A stretch of 64,000 bases of DNA, from the NCBI RefSeq assembly GCF_011397635.1, contig NC_064753.1:42652322-42716321 (forward strand). Direction: 5' to 3'. The position numbers were made by a program, and so were the translations under genes. This DNA is from Epinephelus fuscoguttatus. Lineage: Eukaryota > Chordata > Actinopteri > Perciformes > Serranidae. This document shows positions 25,858 through 39,100 of this stretch, piece by piece. Position 1 is the stretch's first letter. Every line of letters begins with the position of its first letter. The notes under the pieces are model-generated. The model was not told the DNA's origin and did no database searches. It worked only from the letters and a program-made list of their open reading frames with translations.

Positions 25858-27330
25858 AATATCGCACCTTTTGCATAAATAAAATTTACAATATACATAA
25901 AATACATTTATTTGGGTGGAATCGGGGCATAGATAATACATTTTTAAAAAACACTAAAAAAACAAAACAAAACTCTTGCGTCCTCCTCAATGCAGAATCT
26001 TTGAGGTACAAACACGACATAGGAACATAATTTAAGTTGAGCAGTGTTTATGCAGGAAGAGGATTTGTGTATATTAACTGTCACAGTAAGAAAAAGAAAA
26101 CACACCAATATTGTGTGTTGGTATTGTCCCCAGGGAGTTCACTGTGCAGTTAAGGTGGTCTGGGAGCAGAAAATGGGAGAAGTTAATGTGTTTCCTTGAT
26201 GTCCTCATATCTGTGGGGCGTCCATACGTCTTACTGAAGGTGACACGCTGACACCAAAGGTCATATCTCATTATGTGAGTCAGGTAATGAGATGAAAGGT
26301 TCTACGGAGGCAAAGTGGTTTAAATCCAGTGTCTGAGCCTGATTTGACTGCGAGGAATGCTCCGTGACATTCAGTACGATTCTTCAGCTGAATAAAAGTG
26401 AAATAAAGATTTGACCTGCTGTGCAATTTCTTTCTCCTGGTGCTTGTCGTATATTAGAAAAATATTTTTTGTGATAAAACTGATTTCTATGTTAAAACAA
26501 AAAACAAAAGTGATGATCTTTTTTGAATTTTTTCAGACATTGTAGTGTGTAAAACTTACAAAACATTGAATGTGCTCTTTTAAAGCAGGATTTAAAGTCA
26601 GATTAAACCTTTTAAAGCCATAAAAATACCAGAAGGTATTATTATTTATAGTTATTTTATTTTATTTATTTTATTTTATAAACAGGACGACACATGGCAG
26701 CAGAAAAATGCCCTCACATTCCCACATCTTCCCCTTCATGCTCGTCACGAATCCTCAAACTTACTTTCCCTTTTGGACATGAAACCACCCGAACAGATCT
26801 CCTGACGAATGAAAGAAACAAGGAGGCCTGGTGAAGCTGACACTTCATGCTGGGATGACGGAGTGCTCCCTGCTCTGCTCCATACATTAATTATCAGGCG
26901 GTGTCTGGAAGGCACTTTGTCATAAAGATTGATGAGGGGCTGTCGGAGAGGAAACAAATCTGACTTGGCTGGGGTTAGAGGAAGGGCCTCTCACTCTCAT
27001 GGGATGTGACGGTGGTAGATGTGCAAGTGTGTGTGTGTGTGTGTGTGATGAAAGCTGTGATAGTCAAAGCATGAGAATTGTACTGGAGCGGCGGTGTTGT
27101 GTAATCTTATTCGCAGCTTCAGCCACATTTTTGAGACTTAAAAAGCAGCAAAGCAAATTTGAGAAGGGAGCATTTATTATCTGTCGACATCTTCGATAAG
27201 AGAAGATTAATTGTGCATCAATGCAAATATTTAATTTTTTAAAAGATTCACATTTTAACAAGTCTGCCTTTAAACACTCACGAGCCCGTAAACAGTTTTT
27301 GGTCGCTGTAAATGTTTCTTCTCTTTGTAC
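25858..27330. other. Intergenic, simple repeats only
   Basis: Holds a (TTTTA)-like run near 26,650-26,680 and a short (GT)n near 27,028-27,048. No gene or RNA is recognised. Confidence 0.45.
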
Positions 27331-27334
27331 TGGT

Positions 27335-28410
27335 CAGAAATGAGGCTTCAGCAGTCTGAGTTACGCAAATATGTATGTTTTCTTTAGTGTATAATCACCT
27401 TAAAATAAAAATTGTCATGTTTTCGTTACCTTAGAATGAGTCGTTTATATCTACATAGGGAGTGGGTCCTCGTCTACGGAGATCACCATATTGCACCACC
27501 ATGTTTCTACAGTAGCCCAGAACGGACAAACCAAACACTGGCTCTAGATAGGGCCATTTGTCACTCATTTGACCTCATCACGTAAACATTTGGTCATGGA
27601 CTTTCCGCGTCCAGATACGATGTGCAAGGTACCCTGTGTGTTGAATGTTGATGTTCTGGGACACTGTGTCATGTTCAGCCTGTTACATGCATTGTCTTCT
27701 TTCAAAATACTCTTCTGTTTTCACAGGAAATGTAGTTTGCATACAGTTTCTTTCAAAATAAAAGCACTACATCAGTACAACACCACAAATTGACTTTTTT
27801 TTCCTTCAATGCACATGTTTAGGTTTACGTGGATAGGTTTAGGAAAAAAGAACAGGGTCTGGCTTTAGAATCTTACAGAACGTGAACACCGCTCTCCCGG
27901 ATGAAGGTTAATGTTTGTTGGACCCATCCACCACCCCTCTCATCGCCCCACTCAGACTTTCGCAGCCTTAACTTTCGTCCTTGTCCCGCCATGTTTCCCC
28001 CTAATGCCACCAGGCACCGATAAACTATAACGGCAACCGGACGCAGATCATGCCGACGTTTAAGGACGCTTTTTTCATCACTGTCTGGCGATGCAAGTCA
28101 CTGCCCAGTCACTGCCCCGATGGATTTTGACGACTTCAAAATAAGACCAGGTTGCTCGGTGACAAGCCGAACAGTGCCAAAAAAAACCCAGATTTTTACA
28201 TGAAAATGCTTTATTCAGTGTTTTTTCTGGTTTGAACCACTGCGTGTGTTTGTTTTACAGATGAAGAAACCTCTGTGGATAATTCAGCTCCTGCTAAAAA
28301 CCTCCTGAACAATGAACACTATTGAAATCCTAACTAGGAGAAGTTTCAGCTGGTTGCAATCTGCACTCTTCACTGCTAGATGCCACTAAATCCCCCAAAA
28401 TTTTACACAC
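27335..28410. mobile_element. Family A element interrupted by a family C element
   Basis: The flanks 27335-27555 (CATGTTTCTACAGTAGCCCAG) and about 28190-28410 (GATGCCACTAAATCCCCC) are the two halves of a family A copy. The centre, about 27560-28190 (CACGTAAACATTTGGTCATGGACTTTCC...GATTTTGACGACTTCAAA), is a near full-length family C copy. Family C therefore transposed after family A settled here. The exact junctions are blurred. Confidence 0.65.
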
Positions 28411-28543
28411 ACAACATTTATTTTCAGCTGGACTTAAGAAATTAGGTCTGTAAAGTGACTAAAACGGTTCCACTGAACAAAAAGGACATATGAGAATCAT
28501 TTTACGATAAATGTAAAAAAAAAGTGAACCTATCATTTGAGAA

Positions 28544-29162
28544 TTAAAGGAGCTATATGTAAGAAATCTAAAGCAAATAGTTGTAAAATCCTCCTAATAT
28601 GTCACAGAAACTCAGGAATAATGTTCATATAACATACTGATCTCACCAACAACAATAGTACAGCCAGAATATTCGCATTTAAAAAAATATTTTACGGTCC
28701 GCAAATCATGTTTATGTTTTGAATTTGTGTTTTGGCCTGTTGCGCCACCCACTGCCGTCTACCAGTCACGCAGTCAGTAGAGTCTCAGCATCCGTTACAG
28801 TTACGACTGAGCTGCAGCAGCACGGCAAGCTGATGCTGCTTGCTGTGCTGCTGTAGCTCAGTAGCTCATTAGCAGTGTCCCAGTACATAGCATTAGCAGC
28901 TGGCTTCTCCTCAGCTGTATCCCGGCAGCAGCATTAGCAGCTGGACTTGCTTGAACGGTCCGCTGGAAAACCGAAGATCAAGGATGTGGCAATGTGGCCC
29001 TGCCACGGCAGCTGCCCATGGGCAAACAAATCAGTCTCCAGCGTGCCGCTGTCCAGCAACCTCGAATCTGTAGGGGAGGGGGGGCGGACACGACTCGTGG
29101 CAGTATTTTGAATTTGAGTGCAGTAACCGTTTTGGCCACATTCTTACATACAGCACCTTTAA
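28544..29162. mobile_element. MITE with 22-bp terminal inverted repeats
   Basis: The ends TTAAAGGAGCTATATGTAAGAA and TTCTTACATACAGCACCTTTAA match as inverted repeats at 20 of 22 bases. The 619-bp interior includes CTG/GCTGCTG-rich sequence and no long frame. The terminal TTAA could be a target duplication. It lies about 1 kb upstream of crabp1. Confidence 0.8.
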
Positions 29163-29892
29163 AGGACTAAAAAATGTTTTTCAACTTATTTCAGGATTGT
29201 TTAGTGCTTTCCACCAAAAGCAGATTAACCCAAATTACATTAATTAATCAATAATTAAATACACAAGCAAACAAAAGAAAAGAAAACAATAGTGGTATCT
29301 ATTTAGACAAGCAGATAATTTCAGAGTACTTTGCTCCCTGACAAACATGTATCATTTGTCTTCTCCTCCTCTACCTCCCATGACGAAGGTGAATGGAATT
29401 TTGTTTATGGTGCTCACACCATACAAAAGTGACTAAAACCATCTGCAGCACCGTGTCCCCATAAAAACTGTGTAAAGTTTTTACTGGAGCTACTTTCTTT
29501 CAAATAAAAAGAGACAAGGTCTGTAGATTTAACTCCGACACTACGACTGGAAAAAATAAGTAGCTGTTGAATTTTTAATGGAGCACCAGACTGATGTCTG
29601 AAAACCCGGGCAAATAATATGATGTGCATGAAGAGATACAACTGAAGGTAAGTGAGAAGATGTGTTTTTGGGGTGGAGTGACCCTTTAAAACGAGGTCCT
29701 GAACCCTCCATATATTCAGTTATGGGTGCAAAGGAGACATCTGTGATGGAAAGACTGATGCTTATATAGTAAATATGTATAGGTAAAGAAATATTTCTAT
29801 AAATGCACCATTAAGTTCCACTAAGCCTCAGATCAGATGAGCTGAACCATAATTAAGCACTGTCATTAAGATGAATCTCCATTGAGAACAAC
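29163..29892. other. crabp1 upstream region, nothing recognised
   Basis: No exon or repeat boundary is visible. It may contain crabp1 upstream regulatory sequence, but no specific site is supported. Confidence 0.35.
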
Positions 29893-29904
29893 GTGTGTGT
29901 CTGT

Positions 29905-29937
<33 letters not shown>

Positions 29938-29938
29938 T
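29893..29938 (+). repeat. (GT)n microsatellite near crabp1 promoter
   Basis: GT tract with two interruptions, about 200 bases before the crabp1 start codon, so close to or within the promoter/5' UTR. Confidence 0.9.
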
Positions 29939-29989
29939 CATTAATGTGTGGGAGAGGAGGCTGAGGTAGAAGGGGCTTGGTCTGCTGTG

Positions 29990-30138
29990 TGGGTTCATTG
30001 CACACAGGGAGGAGGGAAGGAGGGAGAGAGGGAGGGAGCACAGGAGGGAGAAAAATAGCCAGAAGAAAAGGGAGCGGAGGAGACAGACGACAGGAGACGA
30101 AAGGCTGACACACACACATTCACAACCCCACAAGAAAA
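29990..30138 (+). promoter_or_regulatory. crabp1: crabp1 core promoter / 5' UTR, purine-rich
   Basis: A GGAGGGA-rich purine stretch runs into the start codon, with CACAAGAAAAATGCC context. No TATA box is evident. The transcription start is not determinable from sequence. Confidence 0.4.
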
Positions 30139-33100
30139 ATGCCCAATTTTGCAGGCACCTGGAAAATGAAAACCAGCGAGAATTTCGATGAGCTGCTCAA
30201 AGCCCTGGGTGAGAATAATTCACTTTTTTTTCTTTGAGGCTTTGAATGTGATAAAACAAGAGGGTTTTTTGGAATTAATCCACTGAGTGAACATGAAAGG
30301 GGTCTTTTATCTGCACTGGAATATAGATAGACTGCAATCAAGGTTTATTTTGAAATGCATGCAGAGTTGACTGATACTGACATTTTAAAAAACTGCACAA
30401 GAAAAAGAAAACTGCAAATAAAATATAAAAAATGTGTCAAACTTGAAGTACAAATTGGAGAAAATAAACGTACATTGAAAGCATTTTATATGATGGCAAC
30501 AGACGAATAAATCTAATTAAATTCACACAAAATATCTCCAATTAAAGGTGATCTTTTGTGCCATTGTTCCACCAGTCAACAGCTCAGGTTTTAGCTGCAG
30601 TTTTAATTGTTCTCCATATGGACGTCTGGTTGCATGAGACAAATTTAATACCCCTTGTTCCAAAGTGGACCTGGTTTTAATTACAGTACGAGACAACAAA
30701 CTTGTGAGCAGTCGCTGCATGTGAGTGATGGATGGGAAACAGACTGAGGTGCTCTCTGCTCTGATTGTTTGCACTGTAACTGTGTGACAGAGAGGGTTAA
30801 TAGCTCTTCCGCTCATTCGGAAGACAGAATCTATCATGATCTACAGGAGAGCTAAACAAAGCAGCATTCCTGCCCCTCATCACCTTGTCACTGCACCCTC
30901 CATATTCGCAACATCTGCTGATAACAATCTAAGTCGCAGCTGCTGGAGGATCTTCTGTTATATATGAAAACCAATACTGTAAAATCTTCTGACAACTAAG
31001 AAGTGATTTGTTTTCACAGTGGATAACTATACCTGTACGCATTCCTCTGGTAAATACGCCAACTTTGATGTCTGAAACAGAATTTTTTTTTCTTAACACC
31101 TTTTTGGCGCCAGAGGCAGACAGGAAATATGAGGTGACACAACTCAAAGTCAGATGATAAAATATGGGGAAAGTAGTTTTTATGCTTAGTGGCAATAGGT
31201 GGGAAAAAGTAGTTTTGTTCTTGGGCTACATGTCGGTAATCCATAGCTTAAAGCTAAAGATCAAATTAACCCAGTACCAAGTAGTATCGAAACATCTCCA
31301 GCCAAACAATACCTGCATTTGATCCTTTTAGCACCGCGGGTCTGAATTCAATACGTCCCAACTGCCCGCTGGATCGAAAAACTTTCTGTTGCTGCCATCT
31401 CCAGAGCAGTTCCAGCAGCTGCTGCTAACATCGGACACTGAGACGTTATGTGGTCCTAACAAACTCAAACTGAAACCAAAACAGCTCCACTCTATCGTTA
31501 AAGCTGGTAGCTGTATGATGCTAACATTTAGCACTGTCACTGTGTGTCAAGTAGGTTCAACTGCAGCTGGAGCAGCTACATGACCCGTCCTCTAGCTAAA
31601 CTCACCCATCTTAACCTACACGTCAGTCCACGAACAGCCCCTCTTGGCCCAGAGACGGAAGGGGAACTGCCCATTGGTTCGACAGCCCATTGTTCCGACC
31701 ATATTAAACTCATTGTTCTGAAGTCCGTTCTGAAATCATCATGATGCCCTGTGGTTAAGGTCTGGTTAGGTTTAGGCACAAAAACCACTTGGTTAGGGTC
31801 AGGAAAAGATCATGGTGTGGGTTAAAATGAAAAAGAAAGTGACAAACACATAAGCTGTGAGCCCGCTCCACCTCAAGCTGGTCGCGGCGCACCATACACC
31901 CGCCGCGAGCCGTTCAGCACCGCGGACAGTCAGACTAATGGGATGTTGAACCAATGGGCTGTCGAACCAATGACATAGTCCTGACGGAAGCGCTGACAAA
32001 ACTGCTAAGTTAGCAATTAGCTAGCTATAAAGTATTACTTTAAAAGAGAGGTGGTTAATGTTGGAGTAAAGGTAATGGGAAGGCTACATTTTGCTACTTA
32101 TGCTAATGTTAACTTAGCGATTAGCTAGCTATGAAGTATTACGTTAAAAGAGAGGTGGTTAATGTTAGGGTAAGGGTAATGGAAAGGCTACATCTCGTTA
32201 CTTATGCTAATGCTAGGTTAACAATTAGCTATCAGTAGCGATTGAGTATTATGTTAAAAGAGAGGTGGTTAGTGTTAGGGTAAGGGTAATGAGAAGGGTT
32301 ACATCTCATTACTTACAAAGTAAATCACGTCTTCATGTGTTATGAAATCTAAAGTGAAGTATTGCTACATTTGGTTTCATATATTTACTACAGTGTATGT
32401 GCGTACGTGTGTGGCCAATGGATTCTGTCCCATGGATCTGGTGTGGCGCTCACACTCCCGTAGCAGTGGCTAAAACACATTCAATCTATGGTGTGGTGAA
32501 GTCAAGTGTTGGGTTTGGCCGTTCAGTGTGCAGAGACACCACCAACACGTTTATAAGTATGGCCATACTACACATGACTCCAGTATGGGAGTTAAGTACT
32601 CTATTGGTATCAGTATCCCTTTACAATACCCAGTCCTATTTTGTACATCAGGTTATTATACTTCAGACTCATCAGCCCTACTTTATCTTCATATTGCAGA
32701 CTCACAGAAAGCTCTGTACATGTTTTCAGGTGTGAACGCCATGCTGAGGAGGGTAGCGGTGGCGGCTGCATCCAAGCCCCATGTTGAGATAAGGCAGACC
32801 GACGAGCAATTCTACATCAAGACCTCTACCACAGTCCGCACCACGGAGATCAACTTCTGTATTGGAGAGGAGTTTAATGAGGAGACGGTGGATGGCAGAA
32901 AGTGTAAGGTAATCTGATTAAATTAATTAAAAAAGAGCCACTGCCGCAAATCTTTGTATGTAAAGTATTATTTAAAAATCTATACAATATTTTTGAGGAT
33001 CAATACAGTAAACATAATATCACGATACTCAGGTGTATCAACGTCCTAGCGAGAGATGAATTGAAAAAAGGAATGGTCAAAATCACAGAAGTAGAAGATG

Positions 33101-36100
33101 AGATATATACCAACTTTTAGTCCTTAATTTGGGTTAAACTCCAAAAACACTAGAGCCTACATTTCCCAAAATGCAACTCAACACCAATGACCCTCTCTAC
33201 CTGGCAAATGCAGAGAGGGTCATTGGGGTTTTTGTCTAAGACTCTGGAAACCCCCATTTTTATGTTGCATATACATTAAAACTTTAAATTACACAACAGT
33301 GTGGTAAATGTGTGGTTAGGTTTAGGCACCAAACCACTTGGTTATGGTTAGAAAGAGTCATGTTTTGGCTTAAAATACCCACTTTGGTGGCACAATCCCA
33401 ACTGGAAACGCAGCAATGTCTCTGTTAAAAAACAACACTTTTCATGGCACTATCTTTGCTGAAAAAACAGTGCAGGTCACCAAAATATACCAAGGTGTGG
33501 GGGCTTGGGCTTGGATAGAAAACAGTGACCGGTCCCAAACCTATAGGTTGCTAAAAAACATCCAAAACTTGGTGCCTAAAAAGCCGCTTGAAACACAACA
33601 ATAAAGTCAGCTCATATACTGCATCACTTTTGAAACACTGATATAACGTGTGAAACATGCAAATGTGATGTATTTGTGGTTTGCAGAAATGCAAACATTT
33701 TTTGCCGAGGACTGGGCTTTGATATTATTCAACCCAGGCGCTGTAAACTGACGAGTAAACTGAACTTTGTATGTAAAACTGGTTGAGTGTCCCTTTAAGA
33801 TTCATATTTGATTCAAATTAAAGGAAACTAATTGCAAGGAAGTCTGTTAAAAGGCTCTATTTTTAAAAAAACTGTAGTTCTTCTAAAAAAATGCAAGCCT
33901 CCCTTGAAGTCTGACAAAGAGATAAACACAGTGTTCCCATCGATCGCTCGTCTATCACTGTGCTTTACTGCCGACGTCCTGTTAGCCAGGTGAAACTGAG
34001 GGGATAAACAAAGGAAACCTCATTAGTGTGCTGCTTTTCTACAGAGTTTGGCCACTTGGGAAACAGAAAACAAGATTTACTGCAAACAGACTCTGCTGAG
34101 CGGGAACGGCCCGAAGACCTTCTGGACCCGAGAACTCAATGGGGACGAACTCATACTGGTGAGTAGTTGTTTTTTTTTTAAATTTACTGTAAGTAGAAAT
34201 ATAGTGAGAAAATAAAGAGAATTAATCAAATGTACAAAGCCTTTATGGGTCCACATGTGCCTCCTCAGGATCATCCCTTTTGTTTGTCTTTCTATAAAAA
34301 AGTAAGAAGTTCTCTTTGTGTTTTCTTCAATAAAATTTTGGCTCCCAAATGTTCTCTTCCCATTTGCCTGAAGAAGGATATTTACACAGTGATTCCCACT
34401 TTCATCTGAAATCTCTCAGCAGATAAATGAACAGCTGTTTTGTAAAGTGGGATGAAGTGTCACAGTCGCTGTCTTAAAGCACATGAGGCATTTCCTGCTT
34501 CTTCCTTGCTTTCTGCCAATAAGAGACAATGGATTATTTAAAGGGACAGTCCGCAATTTGCGTCAGAAACACGTTGAATAGAACACTTTTGAAAAGTGCG
34601 CTCATTTGCTTTTTTTGGCAAGAGATAGAGGAGGGGGTTGATACCTCTCTCATACCTCCATCCATTTTCATCTGCTTATCTGGGGCCGGGTCGCTGGTGC
34701 AGCAGGCTGAGCACAGTACTACAGACATCCCTCTCCCCAGGAATGATTTCCAGCTCCTCCTGGGGGATCCTGAGGCGTTCTCAGGCCAGATGAGATATAT
34801 AATCTGTCTAGCATGTTCAGGGTCTACCTCAGGGCCTCCTACCAATTGGACATGTACTGAAAACAAGAGGCACCCAGGAGGCATCCTAATCAGATGCCCC
34901 AACCACCTCAACTGGCCCCTTCTGACACAAAGAAGCAGCAGCTCTCCTCCGGATGTCTGAGCTCCTCACCCTATCTCTAAGGCTGGGCCCAGCCACCCTT
35001 CAGAGGAACCTCATTTTGGCTGCTTGTATCCGCGATCTCATTCTTTCGGTCATTACCCAAAGCTCATGACCATAAGCAAGGGTTGGGATGTAGATAGACT
35101 GGTAAATTGAAACCTTCTGATTCAGCTCCCTCCTTACCTAAAAAGGTCCAGCGCTGCACCCACATCACTGATGATGCCGCACCAAACCGCCAATCACGCT
35201 CCATTTTACCCTCACCCGTGAACAGTATCCCGAGATACAAACATATTCTCACTTCGATCTCATCACATATTGGTATTATGGTCATGGACTTTCCACGTCC
35301 ACATACGACGCGCAAGGTACCCTGGGTGTGTTGGTTGTTGATGTTACAACAATGCAAATTGACTTATTTTTTCTTCAACAACAAGGTTTAGGAAAAAAGA
35401 ACAGGGTTTGGCTTTATAATCTTGCGAGGTGCGAACACCACTTTCTTGGGTGAAAGTCTGTGTTTGTTTGACCCATCAACCACCACTCCCACTCGTCCCA
35501 GTCTGACTTTCGCCGCCTTAATTTTCATCTTTGTCCCGCCACATTTCCCCCTGGCGCCGTTAAACTATAACGGCAACCGGCCGTTCGTTGATTTCTGATG
35601 CTGCAAGTCACTGCACAAGCGCTTGATTTTGACGACTTCAGATGGAGACTATGCTCGAGATACTTGAACTCCTTTGCTTGGGGCAGTAACTCACTCTCTC
35701 TCTCAGCACTCACTTGTACCTGCACAGTAAATATGAAACTACAACCAGCAGGTGGTTAGCTTAGCTTAGCATAAAGACTATGTCCAAGGGTAACAAAATC
35801 CACCCTACCAGCAACACTAAGTTTTTAAGTAAATGTGAATATTTTCTGTTTTTCCTAATCCTTCATGATAGTGGACTGAATATCTGTGGCTTTTGGATTG
35901 TTGAGCAGATTAGATGAGACATTTGAAGACGTCAGCTTGGACGTCAGGGCTGTTTTCAACCATTTGCTGACATATTGTAGACCAAAAGCTGATTAATTAA
36001 TCGAGAAATGTTTTGTAGATCAGTGAATTATAAAGATAACCCTTCGTTGTTGCTCTTTTTTTGTATAAGCAAGCAAGATATATATAGCTTCATATTTTCT

Positions 36101-39100
36101 GCAAAGACACAATAGTGGTATTGATCGTCTAACTCTCTGCCAGGAATCAAATAAAGCTTATTTCCCAAAGATGGAGGATATATCGAAAGAATCATGGCAG
36201 ACGAACAAACTAGAACTGGACAGATGGTCAAGAGAGGTCGTAACTAGGTGGTGACAGCAGATGTGAAAACGTTAAATGATCTGGTCAATATTTTCCAAAA
36301 ATGCTACGTAGTTCCTCAGAAATGTTCCGAGCTCTCATGGCCATTTAGAAACTCCATTTATTTCTTGTATTTCCTTTGTTTGCCAAATGAGGGTGTGGAT
36401 AAACATGCCTGCATCTGAGAGAGAGCATATTATCATGATGTTTTTTAGTTTCATTATTTGTTCCTGTCAAGAAATAAAAAGACATTGACAGCAAATCATA
36501 TTAATAGAGAGGTTTTCCAGACGCAGCAAAAGTGCCTTTTGTTTTTTGGAAGAAAAAACGTACAAAAGGCTGAAAGCATGCGAGTTATTTGTTGCATTCA
36601 GGGGCTCCTCAGGAAAACTTAATGTATTCCTTTGAAATCTAGATTATCATTTCACTGCCATGCTTTTGTTGTTAGACAACATTTCGTGGTCTTGCATTCA
36701 TCAGGAACACATCTGCCTCCAGTTCCTGGGAATGCACGATCACTGAGACAGAGCCGTTTTTTTTCTGTCAACATCTGGGCCTGTTTGGATTTATAGGCCA
36801 GATGGACAACAAAGCAGAGTCCAGTTTGGCTGTGATGTGGATATCTTTACTGACTGTGACTCACCTCTGCAGAGAGGCAATCAGGAAAACATTTGAGAGG
36901 GGCTGTAATTTGGACTCAAACAGGGAACAAAAACTTTGAACAGGACCAAATCTGTTTTTATTCAAGATAAGGGTGTGGACGTCCACGTTGGAGTGATAGG
37001 CTGTAATCTGATCGGCATGTGGGGTTGAATCATTGGAATTTTTATTTTCAAAGAAAAGTTTGTAAGTTTTAATGTGATACCAGTGAGGAGGGAGAGGTCT
37101 GATGTGTCATTCAAACAAAAACTCCCCCTCATATTAAACCTCAATTTAACGCACCGTTTAGATTTCAAGATTTGAATGATGTTGAAGCAGAAATATTTGG
37201 CTCTGAGGTGAAATGAACTGTGAAATATTTTAATAGTAATCTGGAGGCTGACATCACTAGAAGTTCACATCCCCCAGTTATCAAGTCTAGTTTAAAGTTT
37301 CTATAAAATTCTGTGAACAAAAGTTTTGATTTAAATCAAGCAGCAACCTCTTAACTAAAAAATTAAACCAAAAACTGCAGTTCCTCTAATGGCCACTTGA
37401 GGCTGTCTCCAAAAGTCAACCTCCATAGACGCCCATGTTTAAATGCCCAACTTTACAGAAGAAATAAAACAGTTTGGGTCTCTACAGCTAATTTCTCAAT
37501 TTATGACAAATGTACAAGTGTGATTCATGATTATTTTTTATATATCTCACCTGTTTGAATTATATCAAGGTTTAAGGTTCTGCATTATTATGGGCGTGGC
37601 CTCTTTGAATGACAGGTTGGTGCCGTCCATTGACAAGTCACTTCCACGGCTACCAGGCTAACGTTGGTTAGGTAACGTCGGCCCTCTGGGAACGCTACTC
37701 AGCCTTGCAGCATATTTTTCCCAGTGGCCACTCATGGTATTGCAGCGGAAAAATCCCTTGAGGCTCAAAAAACATTTTTCTCCATAAGTCACCATTATAA
37801 AAGGAGAAATCTGTAATGTTGTGTTCACGCCAGGCGCAAATAAACCAATTTGTGTGAGGTAATTACATGTTAAGTCAACGTTAAGACGTGATTAAATGTA
37901 AATATCTGCCGGTCAGTGTGATGGATGTAACGCAGTGTGACGTGACGCAAATGAAACAAAATCTGTAAACTCAGCGGCACGAATGAAGCAAGTAGCGTGA
38001 TTTTGAATCATGTTTTTTTCACGAGAGTTGAAAAATCTGAACTTCAGCGACCAATTTGCGCCATGACAGCCAATTAGCATTGACATCCTCCAGGGACGTA
38101 TGATGCCAATGCCGTATGATACTGACAGAAGTCTATTCATCGATTCAGCGATTTCACGTGGGCATGAAGCAGGTCAACATGAACGACACAAAAATTCACA
38201 TCGCGTTTGGTGTGAACACGACATAAAACTGTTGACAGGACACCTTGAACTGCAAACAGAGTCAATAATGAATCTGTCTATTCTGCATTTTTGATCCATG
38301 AAGTTTTCATATTTGCAGAACTTTTCTAGAGTGGAGAAAAGTGATTTAAAAAAAAGTGTGACAAGATTAAGACTATGAGCCAAGTGGGAACTCGTGGGTG
38401 GTGCCAGTGAGAGAAATGCTACCGCAAATATTCTGTGGGCTGTATACTGCAGAAGTAAAGCTGGAGTATGGTTTGGTGTATGTGCCAGGTGAGCAACTCC
38501 ATTGGAATGAATAGGCACCATCTTGGGGTCCAGTATCTAGTTGATATTAAAATCTATGGGAAATGTAAGTATGGCGTAACCTCAGATTCACTGAGTAAAG
38601 GCGTCGCCCAGTTGTTACTATTTCAGTGCATTTTCAAGTCAAGTCAAGAAAGCTGGAACATTTTGGTCCCCTAAAAATGTAATTTGGCATCACAGTGGTG
38701 ACAGTGCAGGCAGACAGAGGGGCCTGTGAGGTGGGGAACCCATAAAGAGTGTGGGCTGTCTAATGTGTTGGGCAGAGAATGGACCTTTATAAGTGATTGC
38801 CATCTTAGAAATATGCGTTCAAATATGAGTTCAAAATAGACCCCTCATTAAATTCAAAAAGACATGACATGGTTGTTTGGTTCTATGTAAAAATGCAAAG
38901 GTGGCATAAAGAAGGGACTCTGTAGCCGGATCTGTGTAAAAGGGGCTTTAGAAATGCCCCAGCGTTGTGCACCTGACCTGTGTGAGGCTGCTTAGATTTA
39001 ATGTTGCCTCTTGCAAACATGAGTGAGGACAGCAAATGTTGAACAGCTGAAAACCAACAATTCATTTATCATAAATACTTACAATTATTATCTGTTTATT

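Noticed and set aside
29828-30133. 101- and 88-residue minus-strand ORFs upstream of crabp1
   Set aside because: Driven by the GT microsatellite and purine-rich 5' UTR; His-Thr repeats only.
34529-34960. 143-residue plus-strand ORF
   Set aside because: Antisense to the LINE ORF2 remnant, whose minus strand carries the recognisable motifs.
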